The notes beneath the pieces were generated by a model. The model searched no databases. It saw only the letters and a program-made list of their open reading frames with translations, and was not told the DNA's origin. From positions 62,001-126,000 of the forward strand of contig NZ_CP019704.1 in assembly GCF_002005425.1 (NCBI RefSeq): a DNA stretch of 64,000 bases, read 5' to 3'. A program made the translations under genes and the position numbers. This document shows, in pieces, positions 16,690 to 27,843 of the stretch. Source of the stretch: Polaribacter sp. BM10 (GTDB taxonomy: Bacteria > Bacteroidota > Bacteroidia > Flavobacteriales > Flavobacteriaceae). How positions within the stretch are numbered: the first letter of the stretch is position 1; every line of letters starts with the position of its first letter.

Positions 16690-19600
16690 GTGCTCTTTCT
16701 GCTATTAATAAGCATCTTACTTTCTACATCTTTTGTGCAAACAAAGTTAGGAGTATATGCAACTAAAAAAATTAATGAAAGTTACAATACAAATTTAAGC
16801 ATTGGTAAGGTAAATCTTTCTTTTTTAGGAAGTGTAGCCTTTAAAGATGTGCAAATTAGAGATCATCATAAAGATACTTTAATTTTTGTTTCAGCATTAA
16901 ACACTTCGTTATTAAGTGCTAAAAAAGTTTTAAATAATCAATTGTTATTCGGTGATATTACATTACAAGATGCGCAATATTACATGAAAACTTATAAAGG
17001 AGAAACAGAAGATAATATGGCTGTTTTTCTAAACTCATTTAATAGTAATAAGAAAAAAGATTCCTTAGCACCAAAATTTATTTTAAAAGCTGCCAACGTT
17101 TACGTACAAAACTTAGATTTTAAATTAATAAATGAAAACAATATAAAACCGTTAAGCTTTGCAGCTTATAAGATTGGCGGAAATGTGCAAGATTTATCTA
17201 TTGAAGGAGCCAATTTGTCTATAAATGCTAGAGGATTACATTTTGAAACCAATCAAGGTTTAGAAATTACCAATTTTACAACGGATTATAAGTTTACTAA
17301 AACGGATATGAAGTTTTACGACACACAATTACAAACGGAAAATTCGAATGTTTTTGGTGATATTGATTTTACATACAAGCGAGAAGATCTAAAAGAGTTT
17401 AATGATAAAGTAGATATAAGTGCAAAATTTGATAAAAGCAGTATTAAAATTCAGGATTTAAAAAAGTTTTACAAAGAATTAAACGGAAATGACGTAGTTA
17501 GTTTTTCTGGAGATATGAATGGGAAACTAAATGATTTTAAATTAACCAACTTAAACTTATCATCAGAAAAAGGAATTAAGTTAAAAGGAAATTTAGCTTT
17601 TAAAAATGTGGTTAATACAGAAAGAGGCTTTGTTTTTAATGGAGATTTAAATAATTTAACTGCAACATATAACGATCTAAAAAGTATTCTACCTAATTTG
17701 TTAGGTAAAAATTTGCCTACAGAATTTAACAAGTTAGGTTTATTTAGAATAGCCGGAAATGTAAATGTAACACCAACTAGAATGAGAGCTTCTTTAAAGA
17801 TGAATTCTCAAATTGGTAGTGTGGTCTCAGATTTAGAAATTGATAATATAGATGAAATTGATACGGCTTCTTATGTTGGTGATATCGAGTTAATCAATTT
17901 TAATATTGGTACTTTTTTTAATGATCCTTTATTTGGTACCGTTTCTTTAATTGGTGATGTTAACGGTAGCGGATTTAAATTAGAAAACATTAATACAAAG
18001 TTTATTGGAAATATTTCTGAATTAAATTTTAATCAATATTCGTATAAAAATATTGTGGCAAATGGCCAATATCAAAATAATAAATTCGATGGAGATTTAG
18101 TTATTGATGATGCGAATTTTAAAATGAAGTTTACTGGATTGGCAGATTTATCAGCAAAAATTCATAAGTTCGATTTTAAGTCTGATATCGAATACTTAAA
18201 TCTAAAAGAAACTAATTTATTTGTTAGAGATTCTACGTCAGTTGTAAAAGGGAATATAGAATTAGATATAGAAGGAAATACTTTTGATGATATTCTTGGG
18301 AAAGCAGTTTTTAAAAATGTGTTGTATACTAATCAGAAAAAAGAATACACATTTAAAGAGTTTGCGGTTACATCATCAATAAAAGATAGTGTTAAAACCA
18401 TAGATGTTGCGTCTAAAGATATTGCGCAAGGGTATATTAAAGGTAAGTTTTCGTTTTCTGAGTTGCCAAAAGTGGCGCAAAATGCGTTAGGAAGTATTTA
18501 TACCAATTATAATCCATATGATGTTGCTCCAAATCAGTTTTTAGATTTTAACTTTACTGTTTACAATCAAATTGTAAATGTTTTTTTTCCTGAAATTTCA
18601 ATTGACGATAAAACTAAAATAAAAGGAAGAATAATATCTGATGAAAATTTCTTTAGGCTTACATTTAATTCGCCCAAAATAGATGCTTATGGCACAGAGG
18701 TTAAAACAATTTCTTTAAGAACCGATAATAAGAATCCACTTTATAATACTTCTTTAACTGCAGAAGAAATTAATACAGATTATTATAATATTTCTAAGTT
18801 AAACTTATTAAACAGAACAGAGAACGATACGTTGTATTTTAAATCTGTTTTTAAAGGAGGAAAAAAGAAAAATGAAGATTTTAATTTAGATTTCTTTTAC
18901 ACTTTTAATCCAGAAGGGAAATCTGTTTTAGGTTTCGAGAAATCGTCTTTTGTATTTAAAGAAAACACCTGGAATATTAATCCTGATAAAAAAAATACAG
19001 ATAAAATAACATTCGATTTAAATACAAACGAATTCAATTTTAGTCAATTTAAATTTGTTTCCGGAGAACAAAAAATAGAATTTACAGGTAATTTAAAAGG
19101 TACCGAACAAAAAATACTTTTGGCAGATTTTACCAAAGTTAAATTGCAAAGTTTTTTACCTAAAATAGATAGTTTAGATTTAAAAGGTGTATTGTCTGGG
19201 CATTTAGATTTTGTTCAAAGCGAAGGTAATTATACGCCAGAAGGTTCTTTAACGGTAAAAGATTTTCAAGTAAACGATTTTAAACAAGGTAATTTGTTTG
19301 TAAATGTTAAAGGAGAAAATTCTTATAAAAAATATCGTGTAGATTTATCTATAGAAAACAAAGACGTTAAAAGTATTGCAGCAACAGGTGCTTTAGATTT
19401 TTCTGCACAAAGACCAATAATAGATTTAAATGTTTTTTTAGAAGAATTTAAATTAGATGCATTTAGTCCGTTAGGGCAAGATGTATTATCCTCTTTAAGA
19501 GGAACAGCCTCTGGAGATTTTACGTTAAGAGGATTTTTAAGTAATCCGGATATGGAAGGAACTTTACGTCTTAAAAATGCAGGATTAAAATTTCCTTATT

Positions 19601-21102
19601 TAAATGTAGATTATGATTTTGAAGGCGAATCTGAAATTACTTTATTGCAGCAATCATTTATTCTAGAAGACTTTAAATTATTAGACACAAAAAATAAAAC
19701 TAGAGGTATTTTAAAAGGAGATATATCTCATTTTAATTTTAAACAGTGGTTTTTAAGATTAAAAATTGAAAGTGATAATTTAATGGTTTTAGATACCGAA
19801 AATGAAGAAGAAGCTTTGTATTATGGTACAGCATATATTGATGGTTCTGCAGATATTTTTGGGTTAACAGATAGATTAACGATAGATGTAAATGCTAAAA
19901 CAATGCCTGGAACAATTTTTGTAGTTCCGTTAAAAGATGTAGAAACCGTAGATAGTTTTAGCTTAATTCATTTTAAGTCGGATGAAACAGTTGTAAAAGA
20001 AAGGCAAAACGAAATTGCTTTAGAAGCATTAAAAGGCTTGACTTTAAATATCGATTTAGAAGTAACAAAAGATGCAATAGCACAAGTTGTTATTGATGAG
20101 GTATACGGAAGTCAGTTGTCTGGTAAAGGCTCTGGTAATCTTCAAATAGAAATTAACACACGTGGTAAGTTTAATATGTTTGGCGATTATGTAGTAGATA
20201 GCGGAGTTTACGATTTTAAGTATGGTGGTTTTGTAAATAAGCCATTTGTAATTCAAAAAGGAGGAACTGTGTCTTGGAACGGGAATCCAGCAAATGCAAA
20301 TTTAGATGTAACTGCGGTTTATAAGGCAAAAGCAAATCCCGGAGTTTTATTAGAAAACTTTAATTCGAACAGAAATATAGAAGTAGATTTAGTAACAAGA
20401 ATTACTGGTGGTTTATTTAATTCGAAGCAAGAATTAGATATTCAGCTTACCAACGTAGACCCAACAATTGCAAACGAATTAGAATTTATATTAAATGATA
20501 ATAATGTTAACGAAAAAACCACACAGTTTATATCATTATTAGCATTTGGTAATTTTGTAAATCCTGATAAAGTAAATTTTGATGCCAATGCAACCATTAC
20601 AAGTACAGCTTCTAGTGCAATAGCAGCAGCTTTTTCTAGTTTATTTAATAGTCCGGATAGTAAATTTCAATTGGGTGTAGATTATCAGCAAGGACAAAGT
20701 AATAACGATTTAGATCGATTAAATACAGATAATCAAGTAGATTTGTCTGTTAGTACGCAAGTAAGTGAAAGAGTTATTATAAACGGTAAAGTTGGGGTTC
20801 CTATTGGTACCCAAACACAATCTAGTGTTGTTGGTGAAGTTAAAGTAGAGGTTCTGTTAAATAAAGAAGGTAACTTTAGAGGTGTTATTTTTAATAGACA
20901 AAACGAAATTCAATATACAATAGAAGATCAAGGTTATACGCAAGGTGTAGGTTTGTCTTATCAAGTTAATTTTAATACACTTTCTGGGCTTTTAAAAAAG
21001 TTAGGTTTTAAGAAAAAAACCAAATTAGAAAAGAGCAAACTACAAAAAAAAGACACCACAAAAACAAAGGTCGTTTTACCTGACAATTTTGAAGGAAATT
21101 AA
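16690..21102 (+). CDS. tamB: TamB family translocation/assembly module protein (AsmA-like)
   Basis: A roughly 1470-residue protein anchored in the inner membrane by one N-terminal helix and spanning the periplasm as a beta-groove. Such proteins take part in outer-membrane protein or phospholipid transport. Long stretches of alternating beta pattern are typical, and the C-terminal TamB (DUF490) domain includes VPLKDVET, GSGNLQIEIN, GGTVSWNGNPANANLDVTA and the FGNFVN segment. The first canonical start is GTG at 16690, but the frame stays open back to a stop at 16624. The codons from 16642 encode a basic stretch (IIKNFSKKILKWLGYF) that completes the membrane anchor, so translation may begin at ATT 16645 or ATC 16642. 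It is divergent from tsaD. Confidence 0.9.
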   Translation: MLFLLLISILLSTSFVQTKLGVYATKKINESYNTNLSIGKVNLSFLGSVAFKDVQIRDHHKDTLIFVSALNTSLLSAKKVLNNQLLFGDITLQDAQYYMKTYKGETEDNMAVFLNSFNSNKKKDSLAPKFILKAANVYVQNLDFKLINENNIKPLSFAAYKIGGNVQDLSIEGANLSINARGLHFETNQGLEITNFTTDYKFTKTDMKFYDTQLQTENSNVFGDIDFTYKREDLKEFNDKVDISAKFDKSSIKIQDLKKFYKELNGNDVVSFSGDMNGKLNDFKLTNLNLSSEKGIKLKGNLAFKNVVNTERGFVFNGDLNNLTATYNDLKSILPNLLGKNLPTEFNKLGLFRIAGNVNVTPTRMRASLKMNSQIGSVVSDLEIDNIDEIDTASYVGDIELINFNIGTFFNDPLFGTVSLIGDVNGSGFKLENINTKFIGNISELNFNQYSYKNIVANGQYQNNKFDGDLVIDDANFKMKFTGLADLSAKIHKFDFKSDIEYLNLKETNLFVRDSTSVVKGNIELDIEGNTFDDILGKAVFKNVLYTNQKKEYTFKEFAVTSSIKDSVKTIDVASKDIAQGYIKGKFSFSELPKVAQNALGSIYTNYNPYDVAPNQFLDFNFTVYNQIVNVFFPEISIDDKTKIKGRIISDENFFRLTFNSPKIDAYGTEVKTISLRTDNKNPLYNTSLTAEEINTDYYNISKLNLLNRTENDTLYFKSVFKGGKKKNEDFNLDFFYTFNPEGKSVLGFEKSSFVFKENTWNINPDKKNTDKITFDLNTNEFNFSQFKFVSGEQKIEFTGNLKGTEQKILLADFTKVKLQSFLPKIDSLDLKGVLSGHLDFVQSEGNYTPEGSLTVKDFQVNDFKQGNLFVNVKGENSYKKYRVDLSIENKDVKSIAATGALDFSAQRPIIDLNVFLEEFKLDAFSPLGQDVLSSLRGTASGDFTLRGFLSNPDMEGTLRLKNAGLKFPYLNVDYDFEGESEITLLQQSFILEDFKLLDTKNKTRGILKGDISHFNFKQWFLRLKIESDNLMVLDTENEEEALYYGTAYIDGSADIFGLTDRLTIDVNAKTMPGTIFVVPLKDVETVDSFSLIHFKSDETVVKERQNEIALEALKGLTLNIDLEVTKDAIAQVVIDEVYGSQLSGKGSGNLQIEINTRGKFNMFGDYVVDSGVYDFKYGGFVNKPFVIQKGGTVSWNGNPANANLDVTAVYKAKANPGVLLENFNSNRNIEVDLVTRITGGLFNSKQELDIQLTNVDPTIANELEFILNDNNVNEKTTQFISLLAFGNFVNPDKVNFDANATITSTASSAIAAAFSSLFNSPDSKFQLGVDYQQGQSNNDLDRLNTDNQVDLSVSTQVSERVIINGKVGVPIGTQTQSSVVGEVKVEVLLNKEGNFRGVIFNRQNEIQYTIEDQGYTQGVGLSYQVNFNTLSGLLKKLGFKKKTKLEKSKLQKKDTTKTKVVLPDNFEGN

Positions 21103-21242
21103 TCATCAGTATTAATTTACATAATTTATAAATTAAAATTTTAACGATTTTAGTTTGATAACTTATAGTTTAAATAGACTTCAAAATTATTTATTATTTT
21201 TACTAAAAACATTAAGTTTTAATCATTTTTTAAATTAAAATT

Positions 21243-21257
21243 CCTTTATAATAAAGG
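21243..21257 (+). promoter_or_regulatory. Short dyad upstream of pfkA (candidate operator)
   Basis: CCTTTAT-A-ATAAAGG is a perfect 7-bp inverted repeat with a 1-nt centre, 75 nt before the pfkA start in a 229-bp non-coding region. There is no T-run after it. Its role is inferred from position only. Confidence 0.35.
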
Positions 21258-21331
21258 GGAAATAGGCTAAAACGATTTCGTAGATTTATTTATTTAAGTG
21301 CTTAAAAAGCAGTAATTTTACAATATAGAAT

Positions 21332-22315
21332 ATGAAGAAAATTAAAAAAATAGCAGTCATGACTTCTGGAGGAGATTCTCCAGGAATGAATGCAGCAATA
21401 AGATCTGTAGTTAGAGCATGTGCATATTACAGAGTTAGTTGTGTGGGTATATATAGAGGTTATGAAGGACTTATTGAAGGTGACTTTATAGAGCTTACCG
21501 CTAGAAGCGTAAATAACATTATTAATAAAGGTGGTACCGTTTTAAAATCTGCAAGATCGCAAGAATTTAGAACTAAAGAAGGAAGAGCAAAAGCTTTTGA
21601 ACACTTACAAGAAAATGAAATTGAAGCTATGGTTGTAATTGGTGGAGATGGTTCTTTTACCGGTGCTGTAATCTTTAATGAAGAATACAACTTTCCAATT
21701 ATAGGAATACCTGGTACTATAGATAACGATATTTTTGGTACATCACATACATTAGGTTACGATACCGCTTTAAACACAGCAGTAGAAGCAATTGATAAAA
21801 TTAGAGATACCGCATCTTCTCATAACAGATTATTCTTTGTAGAGGTAATGGGTAGAGATGCTGGTTTTATAGCTTTAAACGCAGGTGTAGGTGCAGGAGC
21901 AGAAGAAATTTTAATTCCAGAAGAAGATCTAGGATTAGATAGAATGTTAGAATCTCTTAAAAAGAGTAGAAGAACAGGTAAATCTTCTAGTATTGTTGTC
22001 GTTGCAGAAGGTGATAAATCGGGTAAAAATGTTTACGAATTAGCGCAATATGTAGAAGAAAATTTGCCAGAATATGATGTAAGAGTATCTGTTCTTGGGC
22101 ATATGCAAAGAGGTGGTTCTCCTTCTTGTTTTGATAGAGTTTTAGCAAGTAGATTAGGTGTTAAGTCTGTAGAATTGTTATTAGACGGACAAACAAACCT
22201 TATGGTAGGTTTAAAAGACAACGAAGTAATAAGTACAAGTATTGCAGAAGCAATAAAAGGTGGTCATTCTATAAATCAAGAACTTTTAAGAGTTTCTGAT
22301 ATAATGACAACATAA
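21332..22315 (+). CDS. pfkA: ATP-dependent 6-phosphofructokinase
   Basis: A 327-residue glycolytic kinase that phosphorylates fructose 6-phosphate. The ATP site has SGGDSPGMNAA near the start and VIGGDGSF, with Gly after the Asp as in ATP-dependent rather than PPi-dependent enzymes. The catalytic loop is PGTIDND, the substrate site has MGRDAGF, and the C-terminal LGHMQRGGSPS is typical. The length fits the bacterial group A enzyme. gapA follows after 27 nt on the same strand, so both glycolytic genes are likely one transcript. Confidence 0.97.
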   Translation: MKKIKKIAVMTSGGDSPGMNAAIRSVVRACAYYRVSCVGIYRGYEGLIEGDFIELTARSVNNIINKGGTVLKSARSQEFRTKEGRAKAFEHLQENEIEAMVVIGGDGSFTGAVIFNEEYNFPIIGIPGTIDNDIFGTSHTLGYDTALNTAVEAIDKIRDTASSHNRLFFVEVMGRDAGFIALNAGVGAGAEEILIPEEDLGLDRMLESLKKSRRTGKSSSIVVVAEGDKSGKNVYELAQYVEENLPEYDVRVSVLGHMQRGGSPSCFDRVLASRLGVKSVELLLDGQTNLMVGLKDNEVISTSIAEAIKGGHSINQELLRVSDIMTT

Positions 22316-22321
22316 TATTAA

Positions 22322-23344
<1,023 letters not shown>

Positions 23345-23367
23345 TCTATGAAATAAGTTTAAAAAAA

Positions 23368-23402
23368 ATCCTGATAGAAAATTCTATCAGGATTTTTTTT
23401 TT
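23368..23402 (+). terminator. Bidirectional intrinsic terminator between gapA and the RidA gene
   Basis: ATCCTGATAGAA and TTCTATCAGGAT form a perfect 12-bp stem (23368-23393), with a run of A before and a run of T after. It serves gapA on the plus strand and the RidA-family gene (ending at 23417) on the minus strand. Confidence 0.92.
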
Positions 23403-23416
23403 GATTTTTCTATTCT

Positions 23417-23797
23417 TTATTTAACTGCAATCATGCTAATTTCTACATTCACAAATTTAGGCAAGTTTGCAACTTCTACAGTTTCTCTAGCAGGTGCCGT
23501 TTCTTCATTAAAATAAGTACCGTAAACCGCGTTTATTTCAGAGAAGTTATGCATATCAGAAATAAAAATTGATGATTTAATTACGTTTTCAAAAGTCATT
23601 TCTGCAGCTAATAAAACTTGTTTCATATTCTCCATTACTTGTTTTGTTTCATTTGTAATAGAATCTAAAACCAATTCTCCGGTTTCTGGATTAATAGCAA
23701 TTTGCCCAGAAGTGTATAATGTGTTACCTGTTAAAACAGCTTGATTGTATGGCCCAATAGGTGCAGGCGCATTTTTAGTTGTAATTATTTTTTTCAT
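23417..23797 (-). CDS. RidA family protein (2-iminobutanoate/2-iminopropanoate deaminase)
   Basis: A 126-residue trimeric enzyme that hydrolyses reactive imines formed by PLP enzymes. The start (TTKNAPAPIGPYNQAV), the central SGQIAINPETGEL and the active-site Arg in APARETVEV with the C-terminal VEISMIAVK match RidA. The length is exactly that of the family. It is a single gene with a minus-strand TATATTTG 23 nt upstream of its ATG. Confidence 0.94.
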   Translation of the reverse strand: MKKIITTKNAPAPIGPYNQAVLTGNTLYTSGQIAINPETGELVLDSITNETKQVMENMKQVLLAAEMTFENVIKSSIFISDMHNFSEINAVYGTYFNEETAPARETVEVANLPKFVNVEISMIAVK

Positions 23798-23819
23798 CGT
23801 TGTAAGTTGTTTAGAAAGT

Positions 23820-23827
23820 CAAATATA
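23820..23827 (-). promoter_or_regulatory. Candidate -7 element for the RidA gene
   Basis: TATATTTG on the minus strand, 22 nt before the ATG at 23797; it matches TAnnTTTG. Confidence 0.5.
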
Positions 23828-23942
23828 ATATCAATTTCACCATTATAATTATATGCAGCACAAAAAAGGAGTACCAAGCTAACAATTAATGAAAAAATAA
23901 AATCCAAAAGTTGTTAAACTTAAAAAGGATAATATATTCATT

Positions 23943-26636
23943 TTAAAAAAGTCTTCTATCTGGCGGTTTATTTTTATCCCATTTTAAATCTGATAATACA
24001 GAAGATTTTACACCGATAAAAAATGTGTAAGAAGAGTTGGTTCCAAAAGGAACCCAATTAAAGTTGAAATTCCAGCTATCTAAGTCTCTTGTAAAATTAA
24101 ATCTAGAAAATGTAAATGCACCATTCTTAAAGTCATATCCAGAAGAATATCCTAATTTCCATTTAGGCGACAACTCTACATTTCCATTAAAAATAACGCT
24201 ATGAATACCAATGTTTCCTCCGTCGATTCCGTTATTTACATAACTTGTAGAATACGCTAAACTTAAAGTCCATGGTATGTCTGCGTGGTAAAGTTTTGCT
24301 GATTTGTTTTTATCTTCTTCTGTGTTATTTACTGCATTGTTAACTTGTCCGAATCTATTTGTCGGATCAATATTTGCGCCTATAACGTCTGGAGTATTAT
24401 TGGGATCTCTGTTGTTGTCTTTTTTACCTTCTTTATCTTTTTTGAAGTCAGAACTAGAAATAGAGTAATTCGCTGTTAAACTGGCGTTAGACAATCTTCC
24501 TAAAAAGTTAGAGTTAAATTCATTAATTCTAATTGGTGATCCAGATTCTGAAGCCACTACTTTGTAAGGATCTATAGAACCACTAAAGTTTATTGATAAT
24601 TTGTCTTTTAAAAGCCTAGTACCTGCAGAAAAATTAACATTAGACCAACGCAAACTATCTGCAGCAATATTATAAGAACTACTAAAATTTAAATTATTTA
24701 AAATTGATATTTTTTCATCTTCTGCATCACTGTCAGGATCTTTGGGTGCAACTTTAGCTTCTAAAACGTTGTTTAAGGTAATTCCTATTGAATTACTAAT
24801 TCCGGAAGAAGGAGAGCCATAAATTCCCTGATCAAAAATTGTAAATTCTTCTAAGTCATTAGGATCTGTACTTGCTTGTACCTTACGGATGTATTGTTCT
24901 TCGAAATCAGGTCTGTAAGAATAAGAAATCGAGGGTCTAATTGTATGTCTTATAGCTTTTAATCGTCCTCTATTTATATTAAAAGTACCATAAATATTAG
25001 TAGATAAACTTAAACCGGCATTATATTCTCTAAATGTTTTAAATCCGCTAATTGTATCTGTAACAACAGTTTCATTAACAGCATCGTATTTTTTATCAAT
25101 ATAATCGAATTGCCAAGTTTCTGTGTAATTTACACTTGGTGAAACCGTAAAATATTTAAATGCTTTAAAATTGGTATTTGTTCCGGTTCTGTGTTGCATA
25201 CCAGCTCTTGCGGTTTCAAACATTTTGGCCGTTAAAAAATCATCATCTGTAGTATTGATAAGGTATTTACTATCTAAAATATAGTTAAAACCCATTTTTT
25301 GAATTGCGTTCTTTTTTACGCCGTTTTTACCTGCAAAAGGATAAATTCTGCTCATGTTTAAAGTTAAAGCAGGCAATGTCATGGTAATTTTTTCTGTATT
25401 TGTATTTTGTTGATGTTGCGCAGTAACATTTAAATTAAAAGGTGTGCCAACAAATGTTTTACTATAATTTATAGAAGAATTAAACGTGTTAGTTTGTGTT
25501 TGTGCAATGTTAAATTGATTTTGAGATTCTCTAAAAAATTTACTACTTCCTAAGTTAACAGAAGCTGTAAATCGAGAATTAGGGCTCGCTTTTGTGTCTT
25601 GATTATGCGACCATCTTAAATTAAAATTGTTACTCTTGCTAAAATCATCAAAACCTCTAATGCCATTTATATTGTTTTCGAAACTAAAATTAAAAGATCC
25701 GTTGAAACGATAACGAACTTTATAATTAGAGTTTGCTCTAAATCCCCAACTACCGTTAGAATAAGCATCACCTGTAATACCAAGATCTACATAATCATTA
25801 ATTGCAAAGTAATAACCTCCATTTTGAAACCCGATTCCTCGATCGCTACTTCCAGTATCAAAAGCCGGAATTAAAAAACCAGAAATACTATTTTGTGTGA
25901 TAGGAAAATATGCAAAAGGTAAGTAAATTGGTGTTGGAATATCTGCAATGTATAATTGACTGCCACCAACAATAATTTTTTTACCGGGTATAATTTTAGC
26001 TTTATTGGTACCAATAAAATAATCTAATTTTTCTGAAGTTGTAAACTTTATATCTCTAACATAAATTGTTGAATCGTTTACACGTTTTGTCTTGTTACCA
26101 AACGTAAACATTTCGCCTTGTTTGGTTTTTAAACCGTAAATTATTGCCTTTTTAGATTTAAAATTATAGATAATAGAATCTTGTTCTGATTCTTCGTTAC
26201 CTTGTTTAAAAACAGGTCTTTGTGTATAGCCTGTACTGTCTATAATCCCTTTTGCAAAAAGGGTGTTTTTAGTATAATCGATTTTTATAATACCTGCTTT
26301 TAAATCGATATCTGTATACGTAATATTAGCTTCGTTATATAAGGTTACAGATTTGTCTTTGGCATTTTGAATAGTATAATCTTTGGCAACGTGGGTAATA
26401 AGATCTTCTATAGTTTCTTTGGGTTTTATAGAATCTACAGAAACAGAATCTTTTTGTTTGATAGCTAAAGAGTCTTTTTTTATTGAAAAAATACTATCTC
26501 TTTTTGTATTCGGAATAGTATCTTTCTTTTTTATTGGAACTACTATTTTTTTAGTAGGTTTAATATCTTGAGAAAAACCTAACTTTGTAAAAAAGAAGCA
26601 GCAAAATAAAAGTATATATGATAGGTTTGTTTGCAA
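23943..26636 (-). CDS. lptD: Putative LPS-assembly protein LptD (outer-membrane beta-barrel)
   Basis: An 897-residue exported protein. After the signal peptide (cleavage near GFSQ) comes a Lys/Asp/Ser-rich linker with repeated KKDS-like units (about 25-75). Then follows an OstA-like beta-jellyroll (about 85-250), and a long C-terminal region of alternating strands typical of LptD barrels, ending close to RRLF with an aromatic C-terminus. LptD inserts LPS into the outer leaflet of the outer membrane. The start is TTG at 26636: no ATG is available upstream, and this start gives a good signal peptide. A minus-strand TAAGTTTG (26693-26700) fits as -7 element. It is divergent from the amidase gene. 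Confidence 0.85.
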   Translation of the reverse strand: MQTNLSYILLFCCFFFTKLGFSQDIKPTKKIVVPIKKKDTIPNTKRDSIFSIKKDSLAIKQKDSVSVDSIKPKETIEDLITHVAKDYTIQNAKDKSVTLYNEANITYTDIDLKAGIIKIDYTKNTLFAKGIIDSTGYTQRPVFKQGNEESEQDSIIYNFKSKKAIIYGLKTKQGEMFTFGNKTKRVNDSTIYVRDIKFTTSEKLDYFIGTNKAKIIPGKKIIVGGSQLYIADIPTPIYLPFAYFPITQNSISGFLIPAFDTGSSDRGIGFQNGGYYFAINDYVDLGITGDAYSNGSWGFRANSNYKVRYRFNGSFNFSFENNINGIRGFDDFSKSNNFNLRWSHNQDTKASPNSRFTASVNLGSSKFFRESQNQFNIAQTQTNTFNSSINYSKTFVGTPFNLNVTAQHQQNTNTEKITMTLPALTLNMSRIYPFAGKNGVKKNAIQKMGFNYILDSKYLINTTDDDFLTAKMFETARAGMQHRTGTNTNFKAFKYFTVSPSVNYTETWQFDYIDKKYDAVNETVVTDTISGFKTFREYNAGLSLSTNIYGTFNINRGRLKAIRHTIRPSISYSYRPDFEEQYIRKVQASTDPNDLEEFTIFDQGIYGSPSSGISNSIGITLNNVLEAKVAPKDPDSDAEDEKISILNNLNFSSSYNIAADSLRWSNVNFSAGTRLLKDKLSINFSGSIDPYKVVASESGSPIRINEFNSNFLGRLSNASLTANYSISSSDFKKDKEGKKDNNRDPNNTPDVIGANIDPTNRFGQVNNAVNNTEEDKNKSAKLYHADIPWTLSLAYSTSYVNNGIDGGNIGIHSVIFNGNVELSPKWKLGYSSGYDFKNGAFTFSRFNFTRDLDSWNFNFNWVPFGTNSSYTFFIGVKSSVLSDLKWDKNKPPDRRLF

Positions 26637-26648
26637 TGCTTTTAATAC

Positions 26649-26656
26649 TATTTTTG
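26649..26656 (+). promoter_or_regulatory. Candidate -7 element for the amidase gene
   Basis: TATTTTTG on the plus strand, 73 nt before the amidase ATG, within the divergent region shared with lptD. Confidence 0.4.
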
Positions 26657-26692
26657 TAAATGAATAAAAATATGGCGTAATATTTGAAACAC

Positions 26693-26700
26693 CAAACTTA
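26693..26700 (-). promoter_or_regulatory. Candidate -7 element for lptD
   Basis: TAAGTTTG on the minus strand, matching TAnnTTTG, 57 nt before the TTG start. It supports translation starting at or downstream of that TTG. Confidence 0.4.
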
Positions 26701-26728
26701 AGAATTCAAAATTAGTTAAATTTTATTG

Positions 26729-27814
26729 ATGCAATCCCAACAAAAACACAAAAATATCATCAAAAGTAAAATTCTTTTTCTACTACTCTTCATATTTGTA
26801 GGAAACAGTATTACAATACATGCTCAAAAAGAGTATGTAGTGGTTTTAGATGCTGGCCACGGAGGAAAAGATCCTGGTAATTTAGGTAACGGATACAAAG
26901 AGAAAAATATTGCTTTAAAAGTAGCACTAAAAGTAGGAGCTAACTTAAAGAAATACAAAGATGTTAAAGTTATTTTTACTAGAAAGTCTGATGTTTTTAT
27001 AGATTTATGGAAAAGAGGTGATATAGCAAATCATGCCAAAGCAGATTTATTTGTATCAATACATTGCGATTCGCACACATCAAATGCATACGGAGCAGGA
27101 ACTTTTGTTTTAGGTTTAAGAGGAAATAAAAAAAACTTAGAAATTGCAAAAAGAGAAAATGCTGCAATTTTATTAGAAGATAATTATCAAAATAGATATG
27201 AAGGTTTCGATTCTAATTCTGCAGAATCTGTAATTGGATTGTCTCTGTTGCAAGAAGAAAACTTAGATAAAAGTTTAGCCATTGCAAGCCTTATTCAAAA
27301 TAATTTTACATTCAAGTTAAAGAGGAATAACAGAAAGGTTAAGCAAGATAACTTTCAGGTTTTAAGAGAAACGATTATGCCAAGTGTTTTGGTAGAGTTG
27401 GGCTTTTTAACAAATAAAAAAGAAGGTAGGTTTTTAAACTCTAGTAGCGGTCAAACAAAAATGGCAAATGAAATTGCAGATGCTATTTATAATTACATCA
27501 AAAATCAAAAATTAAACACAGTTTTAGAAGATGTAACTAGTAAAAATTATTTTGATGAAGTAGAATTTAAAGTGCAAGTAGCTTCTGGTAAAAATAAAAT
27601 TGCTACAAAATCTTATAATTTTAAAGGTTTAAAAAATATAGAGCGCGTTAAAGTAGGTGGTTATTACAAGTATTATTACGGTAACTCAACTTCTTATAAT
27701 TTAGTAAAAAAGGCTTTATCTCTTGCAAAATCAAAAGGTTACAAAAGTGCATTTATTGTTGCAGTTAAAAACGGAGAGAAAATTTCTGTTAAAGAAGCTT
27801 TAAAAATGCAGTAA
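26729..27814 (+). CDS. N-acetylmuramoyl-L-alanine amidase (Amidase_3) with C-terminal SPOR-like region
   Basis: A 361-residue periplasmic zinc amidase that cuts the bond between MurNAc and the stem peptide. The N-terminal helix (about 10-33) is a signal peptide. The catalytic domain (about 38-255) has VVLDAGHGGKDPG (first zinc His), the SIHCDSH block (second His) and VLVELGFLTN (catalytic Glu). The tail (about 280-361), starting FKVQVASGKN, resembles a SPOR peptidoglycan-binding domain. I use the ATG at 26729, not the TTG just before it. The mce gene follows at 54 nt and has its own -7 element. Confidence 0.93.
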   Translation: MQSQQKHKNIIKSKILFLLLFIFVGNSITIHAQKEYVVVLDAGHGGKDPGNLGNGYKEKNIALKVALKVGANLKKYKDVKVIFTRKSDVFIDLWKRGDIANHAKADLFVSIHCDSHTSNAYGAGTFVLGLRGNKKNLEIAKRENAAILLEDNYQNRYEGFDSNSAESVIGLSLLQEENLDKSLAIASLIQNNFTFKLKRNNRKVKQDNFQVLRETIMPSVLVELGFLTNKKEGRFLNSSSGQTKMANEIADAIYNYIKNQKLNTVLEDVTSKNYFDEVEFKVQVASGKNKIATKSYNFKGLKNIERVKVGGYYKYYYGNSTSYNLVKKALSLAKSKGYKSAFIVAVKNGEKISVKEALKMQ

Positions 27815-27843
27815 AATAAACAGATTCTAATAAAAATTATCAC

